A stretch of 64,000 nt of DNA from Candidatus Hydrogenedentota bacterium (lineage in GTDB: Bacteria; Hydrogenedentota; Hydrogenedentia; Hydrogenedentales; JAEUWI01), in contig JACPGE010000001.1 in NCBI GenBank assembly GCA_016182605.1, forward strand, positions 1 to 64,000, given 5' to 3'. Below are positions 47,836-56,245 of this stretch, in pieces. Below the pieces are notes generated by a model. It searched no databases and was not told the DNA's origin. It saw only the letters and a program-made list of their open reading frames with translations. Every line of letters begins with the position of its first letter. Within the stretch, counting starts at the first letter, position 1. A program made the translations under genes and the position numbers.

Positions 47836-48489
47836 CTATTCCCCGCCGACGCCCGTGCGCAGCGACTCGATGGCTTCCAGATAGGAGGCATGCCGGAAGA
47901 CGTAGGACCCCGCGACCAGCACGTTGGCCCCGGCCGCAATGACTTCGGCGGAGGTGCTCTGATCGATGCCGCCGTCAACTTCCAGGTCCCTGTCCCCAAT
48001 CATGGCGCGGATGTTCCGGATCTTGCGCAGCATCTCCGGGATGAAAGCCTGCCCGCCGAAGCCGGGATTGACGGTCATCACCAGGACCATGTCGACGAAC
48101 TCCGCAACAAATTCGATATCGTTCTCCGAGGTGCCCGGATTCAACACAATCCCGGCCTGGCAGCCGAGTTCCTTGATCTGGTTGATGATCCGGTGGGGAT
48201 GCGGGCCGGCCTCGATGTGGAAACTGATGATGTCCGCGCCCGCGTCGGCGAAATCTTTTATGTAGGCGCCAGGATCGGAGATCATGAGGTGCACGTCCAT
48301 CGGCACGGTGCAATGGGAGCGCAGGCTGGAAACCACGCAGGGTCCGATGGTGATGTTGGGGGTGAAGTGTCCGTCCATCACGTCGATGTGGATCATGTCC
48401 GCGCCAGCCTCGATGACACTGGCGACCTCTTCTCCCAGGCGGCTGAAATCGGAGGCCAGGATGGAAGGGGCGATTTTGATTTTAGACAT
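47836..48489 (-). CDS. rpe: Ribulose-phosphate 3-epimerase
   Basis: 217 residues. It interconverts ribulose 5-phosphate and xylulose 5-phosphate. The TIM-barrel motifs are all present: KIAPSILASDFSRLGEEV, MIHIDVMDGHFTPNITIGP, MDVHLMISDPGAYIKDFADA, VLVMTVNPGFGGQAFIPEML and LEVDGGIDQSTS, including the metal ligands His, Asp and the final Asp. In Firmicutes it is part of the fmt-rsmB-prkC cluster, as it is here. Confidence 0.97.
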   Translation of the reverse strand: MSKIKIAPSILASDFSRLGEEVASVIEAGADMIHIDVMDGHFTPNITIGPCVVSSLRSHCTVPMDVHLMISDPGAYIKDFADAGADIISFHIEAGPHPHRIINQIKELGCQAGIVLNPGTSENDIEFVAEFVDMVLVMTVNPGFGGQAFIPEMLRKIRNIRAMIGDRDLEVDGGIDQSTSAEVIAAGANVLVAGSYVFRHASYLEAIESLRTGVGGE

Positions 48490-48624
48490 GGCGCAGACAG
48501 TTCCTTGCAGGATGCGGTTCGTTTTTTGGGGGCGGGCATGAATAGCGCGCCTCGGGGGGGATCATAGCGCATAGCGGGTGGCAAAGACGACCCGCTGCAC
48601 TGCGGGTGGCGATGGGCGACCCAA

Positions 48625-49761
48625 TCAGACGGCGCTCTCTCCCGCGATCGGTTGGGGGTCATTCCCTTCCTGGAGCCGGTAGGAGGCTACCTTGCGATCG
48701 TCCACAAAGATCTCGATGGTCGCTTCTTTCACGTAGGAGATGGTCAGGCTGATGGCACTGCCTGCGACGTAGGTGTTTCGAGCCTGATCCTCGTAACTGG
48801 GCACTTTGGAGTAGACCGCGCTACGCTGGCCGCGCCGGTCGATCATTTCGACACGCACATCCTTGGCGAACCAATCCTCCGCCATGCGGTGGCGCACGAC
48901 GGTCTTGTAGCGGGTGTCCGGCAATTCGGCCACACCGGAGGGCTTCACGTCGTAGGTGACGGTCTGTCCTTCGGAGATGAGGGCATTCGGCGGCGGATTT
49001 TGGTCCAGCACGATGTCGGGCTGCGCATCGGGGATGTCGACCTGCCGCGGTACGACGGTCACACCAAAGGGCATGAGGACGCGCATGACCTCATCGACGC
49101 GCATGCCGCGAATATCGGGCATGAAATCGCCCGACTCCCGCAGGCCCGCGCTGAGCAGGAGGTGGATGTCTCCCTGGCTCTTAATATCCGAGCCGGGCGG
49201 CGGGTACTGGCCAATGACGGTGTCGCGCGCGGCGGCGTTGGGTATACGCGCGATGGAGCGCAGGCGGAAATTGTCTGCAGCGATTTTTTCGCTGGCGTCC
49301 GACCGGGCGAGATGGATGAGATCCGGCGCGGACATTTGGTCGACGCCGAGGCTCACGGTGGGGTATACCCGGCGGCCGGTGCGGACGACGCGCCCGGCAA
49401 TGGGGTGCTGACTGATGACATAGGACTTGGGCTTGGAAGGGTGGTGCATGGATTCGGGTTTGCCCATCTCCAGGCCGACTTCGGCGAGGCGCGTGGCGGC
49501 TTCGGTGACGGACATGTCGACGAGCGAGGGGACGGTGACGTAGGTGCCGCCGTGGAGGGTTTCGAAGAAGACGTAGTAGCCGGCGCCGGCCATGACGGCG
49601 AGAAAGACGGCGAAGGCGGCGGTCCAGCGAATGGACCAGCCGAGAAAGCCAATGACGAAGAAGACGAGGCTCAGGATAGTTTCCGAAATCGAGTCAAGAA
49701 AAATCCGTCCAATTCCCCTTCGGATGGGAGGGTCTGATATTTGCCCTTGCTTGTCTTCCAC
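48625..49761 (-). CDS. PASTA-domain membrane protein without kinase domain
   Basis: 378 residues from a GTG at 49761 with GGAG eleven bases upstream. The start overlaps the rsmB end by 91 bases. There are two close membrane helices (about 28-65: ILSLVFFVIGFLGWSIRW, TAAFAVFLAVMAGAGYYVFF), then three PASTA repeats: YVTVPSLVDMSVTEAATRLA, APDLIHLARSDASEKIAADN and FMPDIRGMRVDEVMRVLMPF. PASTA repeats bind muropeptides in Ser/Thr kinases of the PrkC/PknB type and in some PBPs. No kinase or transpeptidase domain is attached. The last 100 residues are a separate beta domain. Sits where prkC sits in Firmicutes. Confidence 0.85.
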   Translation of the reverse strand: MEDKQGQISDPPIRRGIGRIFLDSISETILSLVFFVIGFLGWSIRWTAAFAVFLAVMAGAGYYVFFETLHGGTYVTVPSLVDMSVTEAATRLAEVGLEMGKPESMHHPSKPKSYVISQHPIAGRVVRTGRRVYPTVSLGVDQMSAPDLIHLARSDASEKIAADNFRLRSIARIPNAAARDTVIGQYPPPGSDIKSQGDIHLLLSAGLRESGDFMPDIRGMRVDEVMRVLMPFGVTVVPRQVDIPDAQPDIVLDQNPPPNALISEGQTVTYDVKPSGVAELPDTRYKTVVRHRMAEDWFAKDVRVEMIDRRGQRSAVYSKVPSYEDQARNTYVAGSAISLTISYVKEATIEIFVDDRKVASYRLQEGNDPQPIAGESAV

Positions 49762-51005
49762 GAATCCAGAATCTCCGGTCCCGCATCCAGTTCGAGCCCG
49801 CCTTCGGCTAGGAGGGCGTCGACAACCTGGTGGGTTTCTTGGGGTGTAAATGTGCACACGGAGTACACGATGCGGCCGCCATTCTTGCAGAGTGCCGCCG
49901 CCGATCGCAATAAATCCGCCTGTTTCGCCGCCAATTCCGTAATGTCCGATGGCGTCATGCGCCATTTCAGGTCCGGGTGGCGCCGCAGGGTGCCGAGGCC
50001 CGAACAGGGTGCGTCCACCAGCACCGCGTCGAAGTTGCCGGCCACCGCAGGCCGCAGTCCATCCATACAGAGCACCGCCATCGCCGCCTCCGCTCCGAGC
50101 CGTTCCCGGTTTTCCAGCACCTGATGCAGACGGTTCCAGTTCGCGTCTGCCGCAAGCACGTGTGCCTCTCCGCCGCTCAATTCCACGAGGTGGGCGCTCT
50201 TTGAGCCGGGTGCGGCACACACATCCAATACCCGCTCACCCGGCTGGGGTTCCAAGAGGCGCGCGGCGATCATGGAGGCGCCGTCCTGCAGGGTAAAATG
50301 GCCCTCTTGAAACCACTTGCTCTGGAAGAGGGGGCCGGCGCTTTCGAAGGCGTACTCTTCTGGAAGCGGGGTGTGCTTCACGGGGCCCACCACCATCTTC
50401 TCCAGATGTTTCAGCAGCGTTTCCGCATCGGTCTTCAGCAGATTGACCCGGATCGAGGTCTTTGCTTGCACGTTGCACGAGGCGCACAGTTGTTCGGCTT
50501 TCTCTTCGCCGAATTGCTCGATCCACATCCGCACCATCCATCGGGGCAGGGCGTGGCGCAGGGACAGGAACTTGACCAGATCTTCTTCGCGCGGTGGAAA
50601 GAGCACGGCATCCAGGTCCGCGGGGGCCTTGCGCAGGATGGCGTTTACCATGCGCGCCGTGCCCGCGTGGCCGCGCTTTTTCGCGAGGTCGACGCTGGTG
50701 TGCACCATGGCCGGGAGGGTCACCTGGTTGCAGTAGAGGGACTGATAGATGGCCATGCGCAGGATGGCGAGGATGGGGGTGGGCAGTTCGTCGAGCGGCT
50801 GGTGGCAGATCTTCTGCAATACGAAATCGCACTGCGACTTGAAGCGCACGGTGCCATAGACCAACTGTGTGGCGAAGCGCCGGCTTCGATCCGCCATTTG
50901 TTTGCGGCGCAGGGTTTTGTCCAGGGAGATGTCGAGATGGACCCCGCGGTCAAAGACCCGGAGCAAGACATCGATCGCGGCATCGCGTACGGGATCGGCT
51001 GGCAT
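49671..51005 (-). CDS. rsmB: 16S rRNA m5C967 methyltransferase
   Basis: 444 residues. The N-terminal NusB-like RNA-binding domain (AIDVLLRVFDRGVHLDISLD) is followed by a SAM-dependent methyltransferase: VLDVCAAPGSKSAHLVEL at the SAM loop, LVDAPCSGLGTLRRHPDLKW with the release cysteine, and GGRIVYSVCTFTPQETHQVV with the catalytic cysteine. The start overlaps the fmt stop by one base. The start ATG overlaps nothing else. Confidence 0.95.
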   Translation of the reverse strand: MPADPVRDAAIDVLLRVFDRGVHLDISLDKTLRRKQMADRSRRFATQLVYGTVRFKSQCDFVLQKICHQPLDELPTPILAILRMAIYQSLYCNQVTLPAMVHTSVDLAKKRGHAGTARMVNAILRKAPADLDAVLFPPREEDLVKFLSLRHALPRWMVRMWIEQFGEEKAEQLCASCNVQAKTSIRVNLLKTDAETLLKHLEKMVVGPVKHTPLPEEYAFESAGPLFQSKWFQEGHFTLQDGASMIAARLLEPQPGERVLDVCAAPGSKSAHLVELSGGEAHVLAADANWNRLHQVLENRERLGAEAAMAVLCMDGLRPAVAGNFDAVLVDAPCSGLGTLRRHPDLKWRMTPSDITELAAKQADLLRSAAALCKNGGRIVYSVCTFTPQETHQVVDALLAEGGLELDAGPEILDSWKTSKGKYQTLPSEGELDGFFLTRFRKLS

Positions 51006-51940
51006 TAGGCAAGATCCTCAAAGCGTTCGCCCGCTTCAATGCGCGCGCCGCGAAGGAAGGCGTCCACCGGCATGGCTTTTTTGCCCGGGGCCTGGAACTC
51101 CAGCACCGCGAGCTGACCGTTTCCCGTGGCGACGCAAAAGCGGTTCTTCTCCACCGCCGTTACGGTGCCCGGCGCGGCATTCGCCGTTTCTGCAAGCACG
51201 GCAGTCCGGGGGATGCGGCAGACCTCGCCCCGGAAGCCGCAATGGGCCATGGGCCAGGGGTTGGCGGCGCGCACGAGGTTGTGAATGGTTTGTGCGGGTT
51301 GTGCCCAGCGGATGCGTCCGTCTTCTTTTTGAAACAGGGCGCAATGGGTTACTTGGGCCGGGTCCTGCGGGGTCCAATGTGCCGTGCCTTCCTCCACCTG
51401 GGTCAGTGCGCGCACCAGCAGGGTTGCACCCAGGGCGCCGAGCCGCACGCTGAGGGTTTCGCTGTTTTCGTCGGGCTCAATGGGGGTGCGTTCCTGCAGG
51501 ATGAGGTCGCCCGCGTCCATCTCCAGGTTGAGCCGCATGATTGATACGCCGGTCTCCGGGTCGCCGTTCAGCAGCGCGGTTTGAATCGGTGAGGGTCCCC
51601 GGTAGCGCGGCAACAGACTGGGGTGCACGTTGAGGTAGCCCCGGGGAGGAATATCGAGGAGCGGCTGCTTCAAGAGGCGGCCATAGGCCGTTATGGTGCA
51701 GACTTCGGGGGCCTGATCGCGCAACCATGCTTCGAAGACGCCGTCGTTCAACTTCTCCGGCTGGTATACGGGAATGCCCAGTTCTTGCGCGGCCACTTTC
51801 ACCGGCGGCGGCGCCGGTTGGCCACTGCGCCCCTTCGGGCGGTCGGGCTGACAGACCACGGCGGTGACGGTATGGGCCGCGGCCACGGCGCGCAGACTGG
51901 GAACGGCAATGCCGGGCGTACCAAAAAATACAGTACGCAA
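51005..51940 (-). CDS. fmt: Methionyl-tRNA formyltransferase
   Basis: 311 residues. It formylates initiator Met-tRNA with 10-formyl-tetrahydrofolate. MRTVFFGTPGIAVPSLRAVA at the start, YLNVHPSLLPRYRGPSPIQT with the catalytic Asn/His region, and GVSIMRLNLEMDAGDLILQE with the catalytic Asp are standard. The C-terminal OB-like tRNA domain begins near residue 210. Peptide deformylase, often adjacent, is not in the window. Two bases separate it from ybaB. Confidence 0.97.
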   Translation of the reverse strand: MRTVFFGTPGIAVPSLRAVAAAHTVTAVVCQPDRPKGRSGQPAPPPVKVAAQELGIPVYQPEKLNDGVFEAWLRDQAPEVCTITAYGRLLKQPLLDIPPRGYLNVHPSLLPRYRGPSPIQTALLNGDPETGVSIMRLNLEMDAGDLILQERTPIEPDENSETLSVRLGALGATLLVRALTQVEEGTAHWTPQDPAQVTHCALFQKEDGRIRWAQPAQTIHNLVRAANPWPMAHCGFRGEVCRIPRTAVLAETANAAPGTVTAVEKNRFCVATGNGQLAVLEFQAPGKKAMPVDAFLRGARIEAGERFEDLA

Positions 51941-51941
51941 T

Positions 51942-52274
51942 TCAGGTGAGCCCCGGGATTTCGAAGCCGCCGGTCATCTCCGTCATTTTGCCCTTGACGA
52001 GATCCTGGGCCTTGCCGATGGCGTCGTTGAAGGCGGCCTGCACGAGGGTTTCGAGCACTTCCGGTTCGGCCGCGTTGATGATTTCCGGGTCGATCTTTAC
52101 GGAGAGGACTTCCATCTTGCCGTTCAGCAGGACGGTGACCATAGCGCCGCCGGCGCTGGCCTCCACCCGTTCATTTCCGAGGGATTCCTTGATGGATTCG
52201 ATGCGATCCTTCATCTCCATCGCCTGCTTCAGGATGCCGCCCATCTTTGCCAAGTCGCCAAGTCCTTTGAGCAC
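51942..52274 (-). CDS. ybaB: YbaB/EbfC nucleoid-associated protein
   Basis: 110 residues: a basic, Met-rich helix (DLAKMGGILKQAMEMKDRIE), a short beta hairpin (VTVLLNGKMEVLSVKIDPEI) and a C-terminal helix, exactly the YbaB fold. Homodimers bind DNA non-specifically. The GTG at 52274 is preceded by GAGGAAAGG; longer frames run into repeat DNA and were rejected. First gene of the ybaB-fmt-rsmB-PASTA-rpe run. Confidence 0.93.
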   Translation of the reverse strand: MLKGLGDLAKMGGILKQAMEMKDRIESIKESLGNERVEASAGGAMVTVLLNGKMEVLSVKIDPEIINAAEPEVLETLVQAAFNDAIGKAQDLVKGKMTEMTGGFEIPGLT

Positions 52275-52846
52275 AATAAGATACCTTTCCTCGCCGAGAT
52301 TTCGTGTAAGGGGACAGTATAGCGCGGAAGGGCGATTTGAAGCAATGCGGGGTTGGGAATCGGGTGGTGGAAGCGGGAGGTACCCGTATATGTGGCGGGG
52401 CGTTGCATTGCTTGGGGTGGCAGGGAGGCGGGCGCCGGCGTGCGAAACGAGGGTCCGGCAGACGAAGCCGGGACGGACGGGAGGAGAATTGGAAGGATGG
52501 GGACTATTGCACTCGAGTTCCCGGGGACAGCCCCTCGCCGGTGTGGGTTGGTACTGCGGGGTTGAAGTATGTGAGGCCGGCGGGGACAGCCCCCTTGGGT
52601 TGAAGAGGAGATCTCTCACTTCGTAGGAGATGAGCAATGCGTTCGAGCTGACAACGTGTTCAAGGGGGCTGTCCCCGCCGGGTGTGGAAGCCCCAAACTT
52701 CGCAGTGCCGTCGTATACCGGCGCGGGGCTGTCCCCGGAACGCTACCGGAGAATCCCTACGCTCGTCGAGCGAAGGGCTACTGGGAGTGAGGTGTGCGGG
52801 GAGGCTCGAATGGGGGGGCGTTTTGTTTTCTGGGCCTGGGTCTTCG
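52275..52846. repeat. Repeat-filled gap with two opposed 80-bp elements
   Basis: No gene. 52517-52593 is a copy of the GGGGACAGCCCC element in the plus orientation and 52663-52740 a copy in the minus orientation. Between them lies GAGATCTCTCACTTCGTA plus GGAGATGAG (about 52608-52645), which recurs at 63845. 52754-52782 carries CCTACGCTCGTCGAGCGAAGG, also at 7299 and 63943. Confidence 0.65.
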
Positions 52847-53830
52847 TCAGGAGGCCGACTCGCCGATGTGTTGGAGGAGGAAGAGGATCTGAAGGGCGAT
52901 GGCGACGAGCCAGAGTCCGGCGCAGAGCCAGAAGGCGCCTTCCCAGATCTGTAATTCGATCTTGGTGCGGCGGCCGCGGCGGTCGGCGATGGCGCCCAGG
53001 GCGGCCCCGGCCACGAAGCCGCCGATGTGGGCGGCGTTGTTGGCACCCATGAAATAGCCGAAGAGCAGGATGTAGACGGCCCATTGGGTGAGCTGACGGC
53101 GGTAGAGATCGCCCATGCGTCCCATGGTGTAGAAGTACGCGATGGCGTAGCCGAGGAGTCCGGAGACCCAGCCGGAGGCGCCGACGGTGAGGAAGCCGTG
53201 GTCCTGCATCTGCACGTACCACACCCAGGTGCCGAGTGCGGCGCCGATCTGCGCGATGGTAATCAGGACGAGGGTGCGTTTAGGCCCCAGTTGTCCTTCG
53301 GTGAGGCCGCCGAGATTGATCATGGCGTAGATGTTGAACGCGATGTGGAGGATGCCGCCGTGGATCAGGCCGAAGGTGAGGATGCGCCACGGGCCGGTCA
53401 TGCCGGTCTCGGGCATATCGGACCAGGCGCCGAGGAGGGCCAGGGAAGGGCCAGGGGAGAGGAGGGCGCTGAACCCGTCGATGGTGAGGGATGCGCTGAA
53501 GAAGAGGGCGCAGAGGGCCATGAATACGAAGACGGTTGTGGGGGCGGCTTCGGGCACCATGAAGCCCAGGAAGCGCGAAAGGCGGTAGAGGGCGAGGGAG
53601 GGCAGGCGCTTTTCGCAGCGGCAGCACTTTGGGTCGCTGCGGTCGTTGACGGCGCCACAGTGCCGGCAGATTTTGTGTCCATACTGGAGCCAGCGCATGC
53701 GCTCGGGCATGAGGCCGTTGTGCTGGACGCGTTCCCGGCGCTGTTCGAGCTTGTAGAGTTTCCAGCGCAGGCGGGTGGTGTTGAAGCCGAGCTTCTCCAG
53801 CAGGAGCAGGTATTTCGGGTCGTCTTTCAT
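52847..53830 (-). CDS. Rhomboid-family intramembrane serine protease with zinc ribbon
   Basis: 327 residues. The N-terminal 75 are cytoplasmic and include a zinc ribbon, CRHCGAVNDRSDPKCCRC. Then come about six or seven membrane segments with the rhomboid signatures: RILTFGLIHGGILHIAFNIY (the H...N motif), LTVGASGWVSGLLGY with the catalytic serine in GASG, and NNAAHIGGFVAGAALG with the catalytic histidine. It cleaves substrates within the membrane. The start at 53830 lacks a clear ribosome site; the upstream frame is not conserved. Confidence 0.9.
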   Translation of the reverse strand: MKDDPKYLLLLEKLGFNTTRLRWKLYKLEQRRERVQHNGLMPERMRWLQYGHKICRHCGAVNDRSDPKCCRCEKRLPSLALYRLSRFLGFMVPEAAPTTVFVFMALCALFFSASLTIDGFSALLSPGPSLALLGAWSDMPETGMTGPWRILTFGLIHGGILHIAFNIYAMINLGGLTEGQLGPKRTLVLITIAQIGAALGTWVWYVQMQDHGFLTVGASGWVSGLLGYAIAYFYTMGRMGDLYRRQLTQWAVYILLFGYFMGANNAAHIGGFVAGAALGAIADRRGRRTKIELQIWEGAFWLCAGLWLVAIALQILFLLQHIGESAS

Positions 53831-53952
53831 GGGAGGGATTCTAACCGCTCTATGGGGGTATTTGCACGAGGGTGGAACGGGGGGGGATGGGACTCGATCC
53901 AGGGACATAAAGGGCAAACGACCAAAGCGGCGGCGGCCGGCACGGTGCCCTG

Positions 53953-53987
53953 TACAGAAAAGGGCGTCTCCCCGGGAGGAGACGCCC
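53953..53987 (-). terminator. Intrinsic terminator of the HbpS-like gene
   Basis: On the minus strand GGGCGTCTC (53987-53979) pairs with GAGACGCCC (53970-53962), directly followed by TTTTCTG. It lies 30 bases after the stop codon of the gene at 54017. Confidence 0.8.
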
Positions 53988-54016
53988 AAGCTGGAATTGC
54001 ACTATGGTGGTGGGGC

Positions 54017-54418
54017 TTAGACTGCCGCTGCGCCGGCGGAGGCGACGGCGTGGTCATTTTCCACGAAGGAGCCGGAGACGCCGATACCGCCGATGACTTC
54101 ACCGGCCTTGTTCCGCAAGGGCACGCCACCGGGGAAGGTGATGAGGCCGCCATTGGAATGCTCGATGTTGTAGAGCGAGCCACCGGGCTGGCTGAGCGCG
54201 CCGACGTCGCCCGTGTTCATGTCGAAGAAGCGGGCAGTCTTGGCCTTTTTCTGGCTGATGTCCACACTGCCGAGCCAGGCGCCGTCCATGCGGTTGAAGG
54301 CCTTCAGGTTTGCGCCGGCGTCGACGACGGCGATGTTCATTTTGAGGCCCATTTCCGTGGCCTTTGCCAGGGCGGCCTGGAGCACGCGTTGCGCGGTTGC
54401 AAGATCGATGTCTGCCAT
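54017..54418 (-). CDS. GlcG/HbpS-like (DUF336) protein
   Basis: 133 residues. [40 protein letters not shown] and [20 protein letters not shown] identify the GlcG/HbpS fold. HbpS of Streptomyces binds haem and signals redox stress; other members are accessory to glycolate or propanediol metabolism. The haem genes next to it make haem-related function an inviting but unproven guess. AAGGAAG lies before the ATG. It has its own terminator. Confidence 0.88.
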   Translation of the reverse strand: MADIDLATAQRVLQAALAKATEMGLKMNIAVVDAGANLKAFNRMDGAWLGSVDISQKKAKTARFFDMNTGDVGALSQPGGSLYNIEHSNGGLITFPGGVPLRNKAGEVIGGIGVSGSFVENDHAVASAGAAAV

Positions 54419-54613
54419 GGGGTTCTTCCTTCTTTCTGATGGATAGGGAGGGTGCACAAAAGGTTTTGTTTGGGGCTGAATCCTAGCGTCTTGCGGTCTG
54501 GAGGGTCAAGCTGCGCCCCCCCGTAGCGTGCACGCGCCTGCCCCATGCGCTATACTGTAGGCATCGCCTTGGGATGGGCCCAGCGGACAGCGCCCGGACG
54601 GGAAACTGGAGTC

Positions 54614-56002
54614 ATGGCAATCTCTCACGACATCAACGTTACGCGGGCGCTCCTTGAGAAGTACGACAAGCCGGGGCCGCGCTATACGAGCTATCCCACC
54701 GCGCCGGAGTGGAACCCTGCGTTTGGCGAGGCGGACTACCTTGCGGCGCTGCGCCGGGCGTCGCTCACGCCCGAAACCCCGTTGAGCGTGTACGTGCATC
54801 TGCCCTTCTGCTGGGAGCGCTGCCTTTTCTGCGGCTGCAACGTGGTGATCTCCAAGAAGCCGTCGATCGCGGGCGACTACCTCAATTACCTGGAGAAGGA
54901 GATGGGCCTGGCCACGCGGGAACTGGGTGCGCGCAAGCTGGTGAAGCAGCTTCACTGGGGCGGCGGCACACCCACCTATCTGAACGTGGAGGAGATCCGC
55001 CGGCTGTTTGGGATGATACAGAAGGTTTTTACGTTTGCGCCGGATGCGGAGATCGCACTGGAGGCCGATCCGCGGGTGACGTCGGCGGAGCAGCTCGACA
55101 CGTTGCGCGAGCTGGGCTTCAACCGGATCAGCATGGGCGTGCAGGATCTCGATCCCGGGGTGCAGGCGGCGATCACGCGCAACCAGAGCGAAGCCCAGAC
55201 GCGGCTGCTTTTCGATCGGTGCCGCGAACGGGGTTTCCAGGGCATCAACATCGACCTCATCTATGGACTTCCTGAGCAGACCCTCGCGACGTGGGAATAC
55301 ACAATCAAGTCGACCATCGACATTCGACCGGATCGGCTTGCGGTCTACAGCTACGCGCACCTGCCCGCGCAGATCAAGCACCAGAAGAAGATCGATCATC
55401 TGCCCCGGCCCACGGGTGCGGAGAAGTGGGATCTCTTTGCACTGGCGCGCAAGCTCTTTTTAGATGCGGGCTACCGCGCCATTGGCATGGATCATTTTGC
55501 GCTGCCGGAGGATGAACTTGCGATAGCGCTCGATGAGCGGCGTCTGCACCGCAATTTCATGGGCTACAGCGTGGTGCCCGCGGAGGATATGATTGGTTTT
55601 GGCACCTCGGCCATTGGCGAGATTGGCGGCTGCTATGCGCAGAACGAGAAGCGCCCGGTCAATTACTACAAGGCCCTCGACCAGGATCATCTGCCCATTC
55701 ACACCGGCATTACGCTTACACAGGACGACACGATCCGCCGCTGGGCGATCCGTCAGGTGATGTGCAATTTCTATCTCGATTTTGCCGAACTTGAGCGCCG
55801 TTTCGGGGTGACTTATGACGGCTATTTCGGCGACGAGGAACGGCTTCTCGCCGAATACTACGGCGCGGAGATGCTGGTGCGGGAAGCGGGCGCGCTCCGG
55901 GTGCTTCCACTGGGGCAGGTCTTCATCCGGAACATTGCCATGGTTTTCGACCTGTACTTGCGCAAGCCGGAGCATTTCAACGCGTTTTCGAGAACGGTGT
56001 GA
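54614..56002 (+). CDS. hemN: Oxygen-independent coproporphyrinogen III oxidase
   Basis: 462 residues. Radical SAM enzyme that converts coproporphyrinogen III to protoporphyrinogen IX without oxygen. The cluster motif is Cys66-x3-Cys70-x2-Cys73 in PFCWERCLFCGC, with the following Cys75 as in true HemN. HWGGGTPTYLN, EADPRVTSAEQL, GFNRISMGVQDLDPGVQ and INIDLIYGLPEQT follow, and the C-terminal HemN domain (RQVMCNFYLDF) is present. This full set separates it from HemW. Divergent from the HbpS-like gene. Confidence 0.95.
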   Translation: MAISHDINVTRALLEKYDKPGPRYTSYPTAPEWNPAFGEADYLAALRRASLTPETPLSVYVHLPFCWERCLFCGCNVVISKKPSIAGDYLNYLEKEMGLATRELGARKLVKQLHWGGGTPTYLNVEEIRRLFGMIQKVFTFAPDAEIALEADPRVTSAEQLDTLRELGFNRISMGVQDLDPGVQAAITRNQSEAQTRLLFDRCRERGFQGINIDLIYGLPEQTLATWEYTIKSTIDIRPDRLAVYSYAHLPAQIKHQKKIDHLPRPTGAEKWDLFALARKLFLDAGYRAIGMDHFALPEDELAIALDERRLHRNFMGYSVVPAEDMIGFGTSAIGEIGGCYAQNEKRPVNYYKALDQDHLPIHTGITLTQDDTIRRWAIRQVMCNFYLDFAELERRFGVTYDGYFGDEERLLAEYYGAEMLVREAGALRVLPLGQVFIRNIAMVFDLYLRKPEHFNAFSRTV

Positions 56003-56245
56003 CGGCGTGGCGATGTGCTGGAAGGGCAGGGGGCGCATATGGACGGAATGGACGATATGGACTGCCCATTTAGACATGCAGGGCACCGCTAGCCCGCATA
56101 TTTCACCACTCTGAGGCCTCCAGATTAGATTCGGATTGGCCACGTGGTGAAATCTGCTCAGCGTGGCGATGGTGCTGGCGTTCACCGGGCAGGCTAAATC
56201 ACGGGCTGTTTGTCATTCCCAGATTTGAAGTTGGGATAACGATAA

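Noticed and set aside
53027-54439. 470-codon plus-strand frame rich in Gly, Asp and Glu
   Set aside because: Antisense to the rhomboid gene and the HbpS-like gene, both well supported.
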